The notes: generated by a model not told the origin, from the sequence alone. Shown: positions 14,341 to 22,361, counted from the stretch's first letter. The stretch: 38,155 bases of DNA from Clostridia bacterium (GCA_017481575.1 JAFUPA010000029.1:1-38155), one strand, 5' to 3'. Program-made: numbers and translations.

Positions 14341-15411
14341 ATGATAAACGGAAAAATCGGTACTGCCGTCATCGGTTACGGCGGTATGGGCAAATGGCAT
14401 ACAGAAAAAATGATGCGTGATATGGGCGAAAGAATGGAGCTTGTCGGAATTTACGACATCAAGCCCGAAAGATGTGAGCTCGCCGAAAAAAACGGAGTTC
14501 ACGCTTTCGCTTCACGTGAGGAATTGCTGGGCGACGAGAGAATAGACCTTGTTGTGGTCGCAACTCCGAACGACCTGCACCGTGAAATTGCGATTGAGGC
14601 AATGGAAAAGGGCAAGTGCGTTATGAGTGAAAAGCCTGTTACAATGTCAAGCGAAATGCTTGAAGAAATGATTGCGGCAAGTGAGCGCACAGGCAAGCTC
14701 TTTACAGTTCACCAGAACAGACGCTTTGACCCCGACTATCTTATTATCAAGAAAATCTACGAGAATAACACGCTCGGCAGACTTTTCAACATTGAGTCGA
14801 GAGTTTGCGGTTCAAGAGGTATTCCCGGTGACTGGCGACAGAAGAAGGCGCAGGGCGGCGGTATGATACTCGACTGGGGTATACATACTCTTGACCAGAT
14901 TCTTATGCTGTTTGACGACAAGAAGCTCCTTTCAGTTTACAATCAGGTTACAAACATCACAAATGATGAGGTTGACGACGGATTTAGCTGTGAGCTTCGT
15001 TACGAGGGTGACCTTACAGTTCATCTTTATGTAGGTACAAGCAACTTCATTGACCTGCCACGTTGGTATATGCAGGGTGAAAACGGAACAGCAGTTATCA
15101 CCGACTGGGACAACAACGGCGAAATTGTTATGGTTGAGGATTGGGAAAACAAGGACGCCGTGCCGATTCAGGCAGGCGTAGGTCTTACAAAGACTATGGC
15201 TCCGAGAACAGAGGACACGATCAAAAAGTACCCTCTCCCATATGTTGAAAAGGTTTCTTTCAGCGATGAGAGCAGACTTTACAACAACCTTTGCGATGCA
15301 ATTGAGGGTAAGGCTGAACAATTTGTTACTCACGACCAGCAGAGACGACTTATCAAGGTTGTTGAAGCTATGTTTGAATCAGCCGAGAAAAACGAGGTTA
15401 TAAAATTCTAA
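14341..15411 (+). CDS. Gfo/Idh/MocA family oxidoreductase (first)
   Basis: A 356-residue NAD(P)-dependent sugar or inositol dehydrogenase. The Rossmann fold begins at AVIGYGGMGKWH. The catalytic EKP is at 97-99 (Lys98), and the D-x-G-x-H site reads LDWGIHTLDQ with Asp178 and His182, so the active site is complete. The C-terminal beta-sheet domain is full length. Such enzymes oxidise a ring hydroxyl, for example at C3 of a glycoside. It is third in the operon with two TIM barrels, 53 bases after the second, with AGAGG before the ATG and a strong terminator after it. It is the most likely redox partner of the preceding enzymes. Confidence 0.88.
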   Translation: MINGKIGTAVIGYGGMGKWHTEKMMRDMGERMELVGIYDIKPERCELAEKNGVHAFASREELLGDERIDLVVVATPNDLHREIAIEAMEKGKCVMSEKPVTMSSEMLEEMIAASERTGKLFTVHQNRRFDPDYLIIKKIYENNTLGRLFNIESRVCGSRGIPGDWRQKKAQGGGMILDWGIHTLDQILMLFDDKKLLSVYNQVTNITNDEVDDGFSCELRYEGDLTVHLYVGTSNFIDLPRWYMQGENGTAVITDWDNNGEIVMVEDWENKDAVPIQAGVGLTKTMAPRTEDTIKKYPLPYVEKVSFSDESRLYNNLCDAIEGKAEQFVTHDQQRRLIKVVEAMFESAEKNEVIKF

Positions 15412-15420
15412 AATAATAAA

Positions 15421-15463
15421 AACATCTGCTTTTGCTCAAATGAGTTAAAGCAGATGTTTTTTT
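15421..15463 (+). terminator. Terminator of the TIM-barrel/dehydrogenase operon
   Basis: Twelve-base perfect outer stem AACATCTGCTTT / AAAGCAGATGTT with an inner CTC/GAG, followed by nine T. Confidence 0.9.
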
Positions 15464-15484
15464 GTTGGAAATTGGGACTTGCAG

Positions 15485-15560
15485 AGGTCGATTTTAGACA
15501 CCTCATCCGTCATTTTCTTACGAAAATGCCACCTTCCCCTCGAGGGGAAGGCTGATAAAT
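15485..15560. repeat. REP-like palindromic element (third copy class)
   Basis: CACCTCATCCGTC, hairpin ATTTTC/GAAAAT, GCCA, then the perfect 20-base palindrome CCTTCCCCTCGAGGGGAAGG (15532-15551) and CT. The order matches the right arms near 2557 and 5068. No gene is seen in 15464-15727. Confidence 0.65.
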
Positions 15561-15727
15561 TTGCTATAACTCAAGGCTTCTCCTTGGAGGTAATTCCTCT
15601 GTTAGGGAAATGTTTACAAAAGCAGATAAAAGGGTGTACGTTTCCGAAAAAAGGTACGCAAAGTGCGAATTGACTAAGTGTTCAAAAATCTTAAGTTGAC
15701 GACATTGCCTTGATAGTGGAGTTCTTT

Positions 15728-15952
15728 TTATTTCAGCGGTCTTTGTTCGTCTGTAAGTCCGAGAAGATAGTCTGCAGATAAGTTGTAGTAAATACAAAGC
15801 GTTTTTAAGTGATGTGTTGGTATTTCTCTAACTCCATTTTCGTATTTTCCGTATTGCTGTTGCGTTGTGCCTAATATATTCGCTATTTCTGCTTGTGTTT
15901 TGTCGTTATCTTCTCTTGTGTCTTTTAATCTTCTGTAGTAGTAATTTTTCAT
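15728..15952 (-). CDS. Small XRE-family regulator (paralogue of 2010-2216)
   Basis: A 74-residue helix-turn-helix repressor-like protein. It aligns along its length with the regulator at 2010-2216: shared TREDND/LREDND, TQAEIANILGTTQQQYGKYENG, a conserved HHLKTLC helix and the end NLSADYLLGL. AAAGG lies nine bases before the ATG. It is divergent from the XRE gene at 16142. As in the other locus, the divergent gene has a promoter containing TGTATTGACTTTA and palindromic sites, so this protein probably represses its neighbour and perhaps itself. Confidence 0.85.
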   Translation of the reverse strand: MKNYYYRRLKDTREDNDKTQAEIANILGTTQQQYGKYENGVREIPTHHLKTLCIYYNLSADYLLGLTDEQRPLK

Positions 15953-16012
15953 AAAATCAACCTTTCTTTTTTGTTCTTTATGCTGATTTTATCATAAGCC
16001 CATTTAGATGTA

Positions 16013-16063
16013 TTGACTTTAAACCCAAACAGACTTATAATTTGCGATGATAAGTCTGTTTGG
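16013..16063 (+). promoter_or_regulatory. Promoter framed by a perfect 14-bp inverted repeat
   Basis: TTGACT (16013-16018), 17 bases, TATAAT (16036-16041). Arms CCAAACAGACTTAT (16025-16038) and ATAAGTCTGTTTGG (16050-16063) lie on either side of the -10 and the start point. A second TATAAT without a clear -35 is at 16113-16118. Confidence 0.7.
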
Positions 16064-16141
16064 ATTTATAAATGTTAAAAAGGTCGTATTTTATGTTGTC
16101 GTCTTTTGTTGATATAATTATATATGAAAACAGGTGGTTGT

Positions 16142-16447
16142 ATGGATAAACAAAATTTCAGCAAAAGATTGGCTGAATTAAGGGTAAATAAGGGTGTATC
16201 TGCCCGTGATATGAGCTTGTCGATAGGTAAAAATGCAAGCTACATCAATGATATTGAAAACTGTAAAAGCTTTCCGTCAATAAATGTGTTTTTTAATATC
16301 TGTGAATACCTCGGTGTCACACCAATGGAATTTTTTGATACTCAAACAAAGAACCCTGTTAAGTCAAAAGAACTGCTTGATGCGGCAAAGTCATTATCTG
16401 ACGAACAACTCGACGCTTTTATTAACATAGCAAAAGACTTGAGATAA
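16142..16447 (+). CDS. XRE-family transcriptional regulator
   Basis: A 101-residue protein with an N-terminal Cro/cI helix-turn-helix (residues about 8-62: ELRVNKGVSARDMSLSIGKN, then ASYINDIENCKSFPS). A helical C-terminus (SKELLDAAKSLSDEQLDAFINIAKDL) probably dimerises. The ATG at 16142 follows GGTGG; an in-frame ATG at 16124 lies upstream of that site. It is divergent from the smaller XRE gene at 15952. Two regulators facing each other across one operator resemble a Cro/CI-like switch, although no phage genes are nearby. Confidence 0.85.
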   Translation: MDKQNFSKRLAELRVNKGVSARDMSLSIGKNASYINDIENCKSFPSINVFFNICEYLGVTPMEFFDTQTKNPVKSKELLDAAKSLSDEQLDAFINIAKDLR

Positions 16448-16503
16448 ATGCAAAAGCACAGGTTACGGAGATGTGTGTTCATCTTAAAAAGAACAATCAA
16501 CAA

Positions 16504-16545
16504 AAGCCGTAGCAAGATTTAAATCCTGCTACAGCTTAATTTTTC
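16504..16545. terminator. Terminator between convergent genes
   Basis: Long palindrome with arms AAGCCGTAGCAAGATTT and AAATCCTGCTACAGCTT (two mismatches), followed by a T-rich tail on the plus strand. On the minus strand it is followed by TTTTGTTG. Confidence 0.75.
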
Positions 16546-16564
16546 AGAAAATTCATTTAAGCAC

Positions 16565-16645
16565 CGTAGGAGAGCATAATATGTTCCCCTACGAACACGA
16601 TTACGATTTGTGTTCTGTTCAACCAATTAAAATTTGTTGAACAGA
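16565..16645. other. Cluster of overlapping hairpins
   Basis: Three stems in series: GTAGG-x-GA with TTCCCCTAC, GAACAC (16593-16598) with GTGTTC (16610-16615), and TCTGTTCAAC (16614-16623) with GTTGAACAGA (16636-16645). The last two share bases, so they exclude each other. The region is the 3' flank of the minus-strand gene ending at 16654. Confidence 0.35.
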
Positions 16646-16653
16646 TACCATAA

Positions 16654-17442
16654 CTAAATAATTCCGTAGAAATGGACGATATTCATATCCTCGGGCATCA
16701 TCAAGCCGTGGCTGCCTGCTTCGCCGTCAATTTCGTGACAGCCGTGGTCAGGTGCAAAGCCGATAAGTGTCTTGTGGTCTTGCCAGTTTTCTTTTATTGC
16801 CGCCGCAAAGGTTTCGAAGGCTTTTACATTGTGCTTGAGTGCTTCAATCGCCTCTTCGCCCTCGGGTCCGACACGGTGCATTCTGCCGTCGTAGTTACCG
16901 TTGTAAACAGAGATAAGGTCGTACTTATCCTCTTTTATGAGTTCAAGTGCCTTTTCATTTGCCTCGTCGGGAGTTTCGACGATGAAATAATCCATATCAC
17001 GCTCAAGGAAAATCTTTGACATACTGTCGTTACCCGTTGAAACGATACACGGCTTTTTGCCTGCACGGATGAGAGCATCGTAAACGCTGTCCGTCTTGAC
17101 AACAGGCTTTGTGTAAGACTGAATTCCGTGGACATCGGGCGTTGCACCCGTATACATTGTTGCAAAGCAGACAGGTGTTACAGAAGGCATTACCGTCTGC
17201 AAAGGCAGAGTGATGTCGGAATTTAGCATTACGGGAGTGAAAAGGTCTGTGTATTTTTCAAAAATCCAGAGTGCTACTGCATCGGGGTTATACATAAACA
17301 CACGGTCAACACTCTTGCCCTCAGTAAGCTTTGTCAAAACATCAAGCGGTTCAGCGGCACTTTTCGGAGCTTCAACTCCCAATGCACCGCAAACAGATGC
17401 CGCAACACCCGTCAGATGAAGCGGACAGAATAAATCTAACAT
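16654..17442 (-). CDS. Alkaline-phosphatase-superfamily hydrolase
   Basis: A 262-residue soluble enzyme of the nucleotide pyrophosphatase/phosphodiesterase branch. The two-metal site can be read in order: Asp54 in YNPDAV, candidate nucleophile Thr89 in SVTPVCFATMYTG, Asp and His in NYDGRMHRVGP, the PDHGCH pair, and His in GSHG near the C-terminus. The protein is shorter than the usual 400 residues and has no signal peptide, so it is a compact cytoplasmic member, acting on a phosphodiester, phosphonate or sulfate ester. The ATG at 17442 follows GAGGTG. It is transcribed alone from a strong promoter. Confidence 0.8.
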   Translation of the reverse strand: MLDLFCPLHLTGVAASVCGALGVEAPKSAAEPLDVLTKLTEGKSVDRVFMYNPDAVALWIFEKYTDLFTPVMLNSDITLPLQTVMPSVTPVCFATMYTGATPDVHGIQSYTKPVVKTDSVYDALIRAGKKPCIVSTGNDSMSKIFLERDMDYFIVETPDEANEKALELIKEDKYDLISVYNGNYDGRMHRVGPEGEEAIEALKHNVKAFETFAAAIKENWQDHKTLIGFAPDHGCHEIDGEAGSHGLMMPEDMNIVHFYGII

Positions 17443-17460
17443 TAAAATCACCTCAATAAA

Positions 17461-17488
17461 ATTATAGTGCTTTATTTTGACTTGTCAA
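17461..17488 (-). promoter_or_regulatory. Promoter of the phosphatase-like gene
   Basis: Minus strand TTGACA (17483-17488), 16 bases, TATAAT (17461-17466); both hexamers are perfect. Confidence 0.8.
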
Positions 17489-17521
17489 TGAAATAACACA
17501 ATTTATTTACAAATATTTCAC

Positions 17522-17550
17522 TTGATTTTATCGTACAAATAATGTAATCT
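17522..17550 (+). promoter_or_regulatory. Possible promoter of the lipoprotein-SDR operon
   Basis: TTGATT (17522-17527), 17 bases, TAATCT (17545-17550) with TG before it. AT-rich sequence follows up to the ribosome site. Confidence 0.45.
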
Positions 17551-17589
17551 ATATATACAAAGTATATAAACTCTTTGGAGGTATTTATA

Positions 17590-18483
17590 ATGAAAAAAGG
17601 CTTATGTATAATTCTTTCAATTGCAATGCTTCTGATTTCTTTGGTTGCTTGCGGTAAAAAGGATGACGACACAAATCAGACAACGAAGCTCAACTCAAGC
17701 GGTGATGCTTACATAAACATTACAAACAAAGACGGTGAAGATGTTACCGACGAGGACGGCAACGCTGTTACATCTGTTCTTTCGGACAAGGAAAAGAGCA
17801 AGCTTGACAAGACAAATAAGGCTGACAGCACCTCTTCAACAAAGGGTACTGCCGCAACCGTTCCGAGCGGTCTTGACGACATCATGAATGTCGAGGACTT
17901 CAACCCCGTTGCAAAGCCCGAGGATTTGCTCGATGAGGGTACAACAGTTCCAAAGAAAACTACACTTCGTGAAGATGTTATAGGCAACTCTTTCCAGAAG
18001 CAGAAATACACACTCTCGATGACCATCGTCGGTGAAGACGGCGAAGTGCCTGCAACAATCGCAATGAACGGCAGCGATTTTGCTTTGAGCGTTGACTGGC
18101 AGGGTCTCCCCGTTAAGATGATTATCAAGGACGGCAAGACATACATTGCATTTGAATACGGTGCAAAGTTCTATATGGAAACAGAAGAAATTATCGATTC
18201 TGCAGAAATGACACCTAACTCTGAAAAGCACACTTATGTCGGCACTTCAAACGTTAAGGAAGGCGACAAAACATACATCTGTGAGGAGTACAAGACAGAG
18301 TCGGGTACAACCGTTAAATACTATTTCCTTGATAAAAAATGGGTTCGTTACGAGGCTATTGACGGCGACCAGGTTGCTATCTTCAAGGTAAACGATTTCA
18401 AGAGCAGTGTGGATAAGTCACTCTTTGACCTTAAGGGTTACACAAAGTTTGACGTTAACGCATTTGCAAATATGGGTGCTTAA
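17590..18483 (+). CDS. Lipoprotein, LolA/LppX-like sensor domain
   Basis: A 297-residue exported lipoprotein. The signal peptide MKKGLCIILSIAMLLISLVA ends at the lipobox cysteine C21 (LVAC). An Asp/Thr/Lys-rich disordered linker runs to about residue 125. The C-terminal domain (YTLSMTIVGEDGEVPATIAMNGSDFALS, MIIKDGKTYIAFEYGAKFYMET) has the alternating strands of a half-barrel like LolA/LppX lipid-binding proteins; this is fold-level inference. GGAGG lies nine bases before the ATG. The stop codon is one base before the ATG of a short-chain dehydrogenase, so the two are translationally linked. Confidence 0.8.
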   Translation: MKKGLCIILSIAMLLISLVACGKKDDDTNQTTKLNSSGDAYINITNKDGEDVTDEDGNAVTSVLSDKEKSKLDKTNKADSTSSTKGTAATVPSGLDDIMNVEDFNPVAKPEDLLDEGTTVPKKTTLREDVIGNSFQKQKYTLSMTIVGEDGEVPATIAMNGSDFALSVDWQGLPVKMIIKDGKTYIAFEYGAKFYMETEEIIDSAEMTPNSEKHTYVGTSNVKEGDKTYICEEYKTESGTTVKYYFLDKKWVRYEAIDGDQVAIFKVNDFKSSVDKSLFDLKGYTKFDVNAFANMGA

Positions 18484-18484
18484 A

Positions 18485-19213
18485 ATGAGCACCGTTTTAG
18501 TAACAGGTTCAGCAAGAGGAATAGGCGCAGCAACTGCTGCGCTTTTTGCTGATATGGGATATAATGTTGTAATCAACTACAACACAAGCAAAAATGCAGC
18601 AACCGCTCTTTTAGAAAAAATCACGGCTAAAGGCGGCAAGGCAATCGCCGTGCAGGCAGATGTTTCAAAAATGAGCGAGGCACAGCGTCTTTTTGACGAG
18701 GCAAAAAAGGCTTTCGGTAATGTCCAAGTGCTCGTAAACAATGCAGGTATTGCACAGCAGAAGCTTTTTACCGACATCAGCGAAGAGGACTATGACAGAA
18801 TGTTTGGCTGTAATGTCAAAAGTGTTTTTAACTGCTGCCAATGTGTCCTGCCTGATATGATACATAACAAATACGGCAGAATTATCAACATCTCGTCAAT
18901 GTGGGGTGTTACAGGTGCATCGTGCGAGGTGCATTATTCCGCATCCAAGGCGGCGGTTATCGGCTTGACGAAGGCTCTTGCACGTGAGGTTGCACCGTCG
19001 GGCATAACGGTAAACTGCATTGCTCCGGGCGTGATTGACACCCCGATGAACAGCGGCTTTGATGAGGACACTATTTCTGCTTTAAAGGAAGAAACTCCCG
19101 TTGGCAGACTTGGCACTTCCGAAGAAATTGCAAGGGCTGTTGCTTTTTTTGCAGACGAGAAAAGCGGTTTTATTACGGGTCAGACACTCGGAATTGACGG
19201 CGGTTTTATATAA
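18485..19213 (+). CDS. Short-chain dehydrogenase/reductase, FabG-like
   Basis: A 242-residue classical SDR. The cofactor motif is TGSARGIG (7-14), NNAG is at 85-88, the catalytic serine lies in INISS (137-138), and YSASK gives Tyr151 and Lys155. The end GQTLGIDGGFI is typical of FabG-type 3-oxoacyl-ACP reductases, but many sugar and alcohol dehydrogenases share it. The start is one base after the stop of the lipoprotein gene, with no strong ribosome site, so translation is probably coupled. It stands apart from fatty-acid genes, which weakens a FabG role. Confidence 0.88.
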   Translation: MSTVLVTGSARGIGAATAALFADMGYNVVINYNTSKNAATALLEKITAKGGKAIAVQADVSKMSEAQRLFDEAKKAFGNVQVLVNNAGIAQQKLFTDISEEDYDRMFGCNVKSVFNCCQCVLPDMIHNKYGRIINISSMWGVTGASCEVHYSASKAAVIGLTKALAREVAPSGITVNCIAPGVIDTPMNSGFDEDTISALKEETPVGRLGTSEEIARAVAFFADEKSGFITGQTLGIDGGFI

Positions 19214-19249
19214 AAAGAAATATAATATGCATTTTGCTTAAAAAGTTGC

Positions 19250-19278
19250 TTGATTTATATAAAAATATGTGTTAAAAT
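19250..19278 (+). promoter_or_regulatory. Promoter of the zinc-ribbon membrane protein
   Basis: TTGATT (19250-19255), 17 bases, TAAAAT (19273-19278), 29 bases before the ATG. Confidence 0.6.
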
Positions 19279-19307
19279 ATGTGTATTAACTGATAGGAGG
19301 CATCCTT

Positions 19308-20150
19308 ATGGCTAATTGTCCTAAATGTGGCAGAAAACTTAGACTTATTGATCTTAAGCCCGAATGTCCGGGTTGCGGAGTAAATCTTTTATACTACAAG
19401 ATTGAGGAAAGACTTGAGGTTGACGCAATCAACGCTGAGCTTGAGCACGCTAAAACTCAGCAGAGAATTGACAGAGTCAAGAACGCTGTTTTCGGCTCAC
19501 CTCTCGCAATTGTACGTCTTGTTCTTTTGCTTCTTGTTGTGGGAACACTTTTCCTTCCGCTTGCAACATTACATACAGTCGGACCCTATTTTGACGATAC
19601 AGTAACATTCAATGCTCTCGAGCTTTACAACAAGGTTTCCGCAATGGATTTTGACGGATTGTTCACAATGATGGGCTCACCGCTTCTCGGCAAAGCATTC
19701 ATCTTTCTTGCTGTTTCTATGGTGACAATCGTTATTTCAGCACTCTGTGCTCTTCTCGGTCTTATTTTGAGCATTCTTTCAAGCTCACCCAAGGGATTCG
19801 GAAGAAACCTTACTTTCGCAATCGTTGGTATTATTACAACAATCGCATCAATTGTTTGCTACAACCTTTTCCTTGCAAACATCACACCTGTTCTTCCCGG
19901 TCTTGTCGAGGGTTCAGTTGGTTTTGGTGCTTACTGTGTAATCGCTGCTTTTGTGCTTGTTATCGCAATCAACATTGCAATCAAGGTTAAGGGCATTAAC
20001 GTTAAGTACAAGCAGAGCTACATTGATGCAATTCCTTACGAAGTATTCGTTGAGAAGTTCGGTATCAAAAAGTATGAGCTTAAGGATGTTGAAGCTATCA
20101 AGCCTGAAATGGATAAGCTTAAGGCAGAGTACGAAGAAAAAACTGCATAA
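19308..20150 (+). CDS. Zinc-ribbon polytopic membrane protein
   Basis: A 280-residue protein. An N-terminal zinc ribbon uses CPKC and CPGC (residues 4-24). An amphipathic, coiled-coil-like helix follows at about 28-62. Four hydrophobic segments occur near residues 66-86, 123-155, 166-190 and 200-225. The cytoplasmic tail is charged (KYELKDVEAIKPEMDKLKAEYEEK). Such ribbon-plus-membrane proteins are frequent in clostridia and have no assigned function. AGGAGG precedes the ATG. It is a single-gene unit with its own promoter and terminator. Confidence 0.75.
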   Translation: MANCPKCGRKLRLIDLKPECPGCGVNLLYYKIEERLEVDAINAELEHAKTQQRIDRVKNAVFGSPLAIVRLVLLLLVVGTLFLPLATLHTVGPYFDDTVTFNALELYNKVSAMDFDGLFTMMGSPLLGKAFIFLAVSMVTIVISALCALLGLILSILSSSPKGFGRNLTFAIVGIITTIASIVCYNLFLANITPVLPGLVEGSVGFGAYCVIAAFVLVIAINIAIKVKGINVKYKQSYIDAIPYEVFVEKFGIKKYELKDVEAIKPEMDKLKAEYEEKTA

Positions 20151-20164
20151 ACAAATAACAATTT

Positions 20165-20196
20165 AAGGAGTGGAAAATCCACTCCTTATTTTTTTT
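20165..20196 (+). terminator. Terminator of the zinc-ribbon gene
   Basis: Perfect ten-base stem AAGGAGTGGA / TCCACTCCTT with a three-base loop and an extended T-run. No gene is seen in 20151-20335. Confidence 0.9.
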
Positions 20197-20249
20197 GCAA
20201 AAAAACATTGCAAGACATAAGATTTTCTCAATAAAATAGCCAAAAATAA

Positions 20250-20287
20250 ACAAATATAAAACAGGCTTGCGTTTTTTCGCAAGCCTG
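20250..20287 (-). terminator. Terminator of the second TIM-barrel/dehydrogenase operon
   Basis: Perfect ten-base stem CAGGCTTGCG / CGCAAGCCTG with a six-base loop; the minus strand continues with TTTTATATTT. Confidence 0.8.
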
Positions 20288-20335
20288 CAATCTTTTATGT
20301 TTCTTTTGTTCTTCGCTTTGTGAGGCAGTCCCTTT

Positions 20336-21490
20336 TTAGATTTCGGGGATTACAACTTCTACTTCCTTACCAAGCTCTGCTGACTTAACAATGTGGTCGA
20401 TGATTGCCTGGTTGTAGAGAATCTGGCTTGTCGGGATAGGTGCCGGCTCACCGTTTGCAATAGCGTCGAGGAATGAACGGCACTTCTTGAAGAAGAGACC
20501 CTTGCCCTTGTTCTCAATAAGAGGAACAACTGTTTCAACCTGCTCGCCTGCAACATCGTGGTAAATTGTCATCGGGCCTGACATTGAGCCGTTCCAGCAG
20601 TCTGTTGACGGAATTCTCAAAGCACCCTCTTTACCGAAGATGATTGTGTCGCCCGGTGTGTCGGGATGCATTGCCCATGAAATACGGAAGTCAAGAACGA
20701 TGCCGCCCTCAAGACGAACAAATGCTGCTGCAAAATCTTCGACGTTAAAGCGTGCTGCATCTGTGGGGTTGTTGTACTTCGGGTTTGTGCCGAAGAAGTT
20801 TGATGTATAGCCTGTAACTGTTAACGGCTTCGGGTAGTCGATAGCATTGAGAACAACGTCGAGAGAGTAGCAACCGATGTCGCCCATTGCACCGATACCT
20901 GCTGTTGACTTTTCGATAAATGTGCTGTTGGGAATACCACGTCTTCTGCCGCCGCCTGTCTGGATGTAATAAATCTCGCCAAGAACACCTGACTGAACAA
21001 TTTTCTTAACCATCTTCATATTCTCGTCGCCACGGGGCTGGAAGCCGACAGAAAGAATCTTTCCGCTTTCCTTTTCAGCCTTCATAATTTCAACTGCTTC
21101 TTCAGTTGTAACGCACATCGGCTTTTCAAGAAGAACGTTAACACCCTTCTTAAGTGCATAAATTGAGCACTCTGCGTGTGTCATATTGTATGTACAAACG
21201 CTGACTGCATCAAGGTCTGTTTCTGCATCAAGGAGTTCCTTGTGGCTAGGATAGAAATGGACATTGTCAAGCTTACCGTCCTTGTTGAACTTCTTTGCAA
21301 ACTTCTCTGCCTTACCGGGGATAAGGTCAGCCATTGCAACAACATCAACATCGTCCATATCAAGATAGCTCTCAAGGTGAGACTCTGCAATCCAGCCTGT
21401 ACCGATGATACCTACCTTAAAGCGTCTGCCTGTGCCTGTTGCTTCTTCTTCAACTGCCTGTGTGAATTGGTTTAATACTGCATCTGACAT
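20336..21490 (-). CDS. Gfo/Idh/MocA family oxidoreductase (second)
   Basis: A 384-residue NAD(P)-dependent dehydrogenase. A 22-residue polar leader precedes the Rossmann fold (FKVGIIGTGWIAESH). The catalytic lysine is Lys123 in LEKPM. In the second site Asp205 is present, but tyrosine replaces the usual histidine (GDIGCYSLD, Tyr209), as in the glucose-fructose oxidoreductase branch. The substrate may therefore differ from that of the dehydrogenase at 14341. AAGGAG precedes the ATG. It follows the TIM-barrel gene at 21503 by 12 bases, forming a two-gene operon. Confidence 0.88.
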   Translation of the reverse strand: MSDAVLNQFTQAVEEEATGTGRRFKVGIIGTGWIAESHLESYLDMDDVDVVAMADLIPGKAEKFAKKFNKDGKLDNVHFYPSHKELLDAETDLDAVSVCTYNMTHAECSIYALKKGVNVLLEKPMCVTTEEAVEIMKAEKESGKILSVGFQPRGDENMKMVKKIVQSGVLGEIYYIQTGGGRRRGIPNSTFIEKSTAGIGAMGDIGCYSLDVVLNAIDYPKPLTVTGYTSNFFGTNPKYNNPTDAARFNVEDFAAAFVRLEGGIVLDFRISWAMHPDTPGDTIIFGKEGALRIPSTDCWNGSMSGPMTIYHDVAGEQVETVVPLIENKGKGLFFKKCRSFLDAIANGEPAPIPTSQILYNQAIIDHIVKSAELGKEVEVVIPEI

Positions 21491-21502
21491 ATTAAAAACT
21501 CC

Positions 21503-22333
21503 TTATTTGTTAATCTCTTTGATATAATCAATGCTCATCTGAGCACATTCAACGGGTGTTTTGCCCAATGAAGGCTGGTCCTGCTCAACAACAACCCATG
21601 ATGTGCCTGCCTTTTTGCAAGCCTCGAGGATTGCGGGGAAATCCTGCACACCGTAGCCGCAGGGACGGAAGCCGAATGCTTCTTCCTCCTCGGCATCCTG
21701 TGCGCCGTCATCAATACCGATAAGCTGATAAAGCTTTGCGGGCTTGCCCTTGCCGCTCATATAGAAGTCCTTAAGGTGAACAACGGGTGCTCTGCCCGAA
21801 TACTTCTCAATATACTTTGCAGGCTCTTCACCGCCGACATTCACCCAGCAGGTGTCAAGCTCTGTCTGCAATTCATCTGCTGACAAGGTGCTGTAAAGAA
21901 GGTCAAGACCGTAAACGTCGCCGACCTTTTTGAATTCAAAGTCGTGGTTATGGTAAAGCATAGTAATGCCGTATTTCTTTGCAATTTCTGCAAACTTTCT
22001 GATACCCTCAACGGTATCATCAAAGAGCTCTGCACCGGGGCGTCTTTCCTCAACTGCGTAAGGAATTGCAATGTATTTACAGCCGATTTCAGCGTAATCT
22101 GCAATCACCTTTTCGGAGTCTGCGATAAGCTCATCGTAAGCAACGTGAGCAGAAATCGGAGTGAGACCGACTTCGTCAAGGAGCGCCTTGATATCGGCAG
22201 GATTTTTACCGAAAAGACCTGCAAACTCAACGCCGTCGTAGCCCATTTCTTTCACTTTTTTAATTGTGCCTGCAAAATCCTCCGCCATAGCGTCACGCAC
22301 GGAGTAAAGCTGCAATGCAACAGGAAAACTCAT
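21503..22333 (-). CDS. Sugar phosphate isomerase/epimerase-like TIM barrel (third)
   Basis: A 276-residue xylose-isomerase-like TIM barrel, paralogous to the enzyme at 12587 (shared LQLYSVRD, GYDGVEFAG, LLDEVGLT). Metal-site regions: MLYHNHDFEF, ELDTCWVNVGG, PVVHLKDF and WVVVEQDQ. An insertion at about residues 195-225 (SGKGKPAKLYQLIGIDDG, then an acidic AQDAEEEEAFGF) is missing from the paralogue. GGGAGG precedes the ATG. It heads a two-gene operon with the dehydrogenase at 20336. Confidence 0.85.
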   Translation of the reverse strand: MSFPVALQLYSVRDAMAEDFAGTIKKVKEMGYDGVEFAGLFGKNPADIKALLDEVGLTPISAHVAYDELIADSEKVIADYAEIGCKYIAIPYAVEERRPGAELFDDTVEGIRKFAEIAKKYGITMLYHNHDFEFKKVGDVYGLDLLYSTLSADELQTELDTCWVNVGGEEPAKYIEKYSGRAPVVHLKDFYMSGKGKPAKLYQLIGIDDGAQDAEEEEAFGFRPCGYGVQDFPAILEACKKAGTSWVVVEQDQPSLGKTPVECAQMSIDYIKEINK

Positions 22334-22361
22334 AATAAAACCTCCCTAGGTAGTTTGGTTT

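Noticed and set aside
15479-15673. A 64-codon plus-strand frame after the dehydrogenase terminator
   Set aside because: It begins in a palindromic repeat and has no ribosome site or promoter.
16124-16141. Six-residue upstream extension of the XRE gene
   Set aside because: The ATG at 16124 lies only six bases past a -10 box and before the GGTGG ribosome site, so 16142 is the better start.
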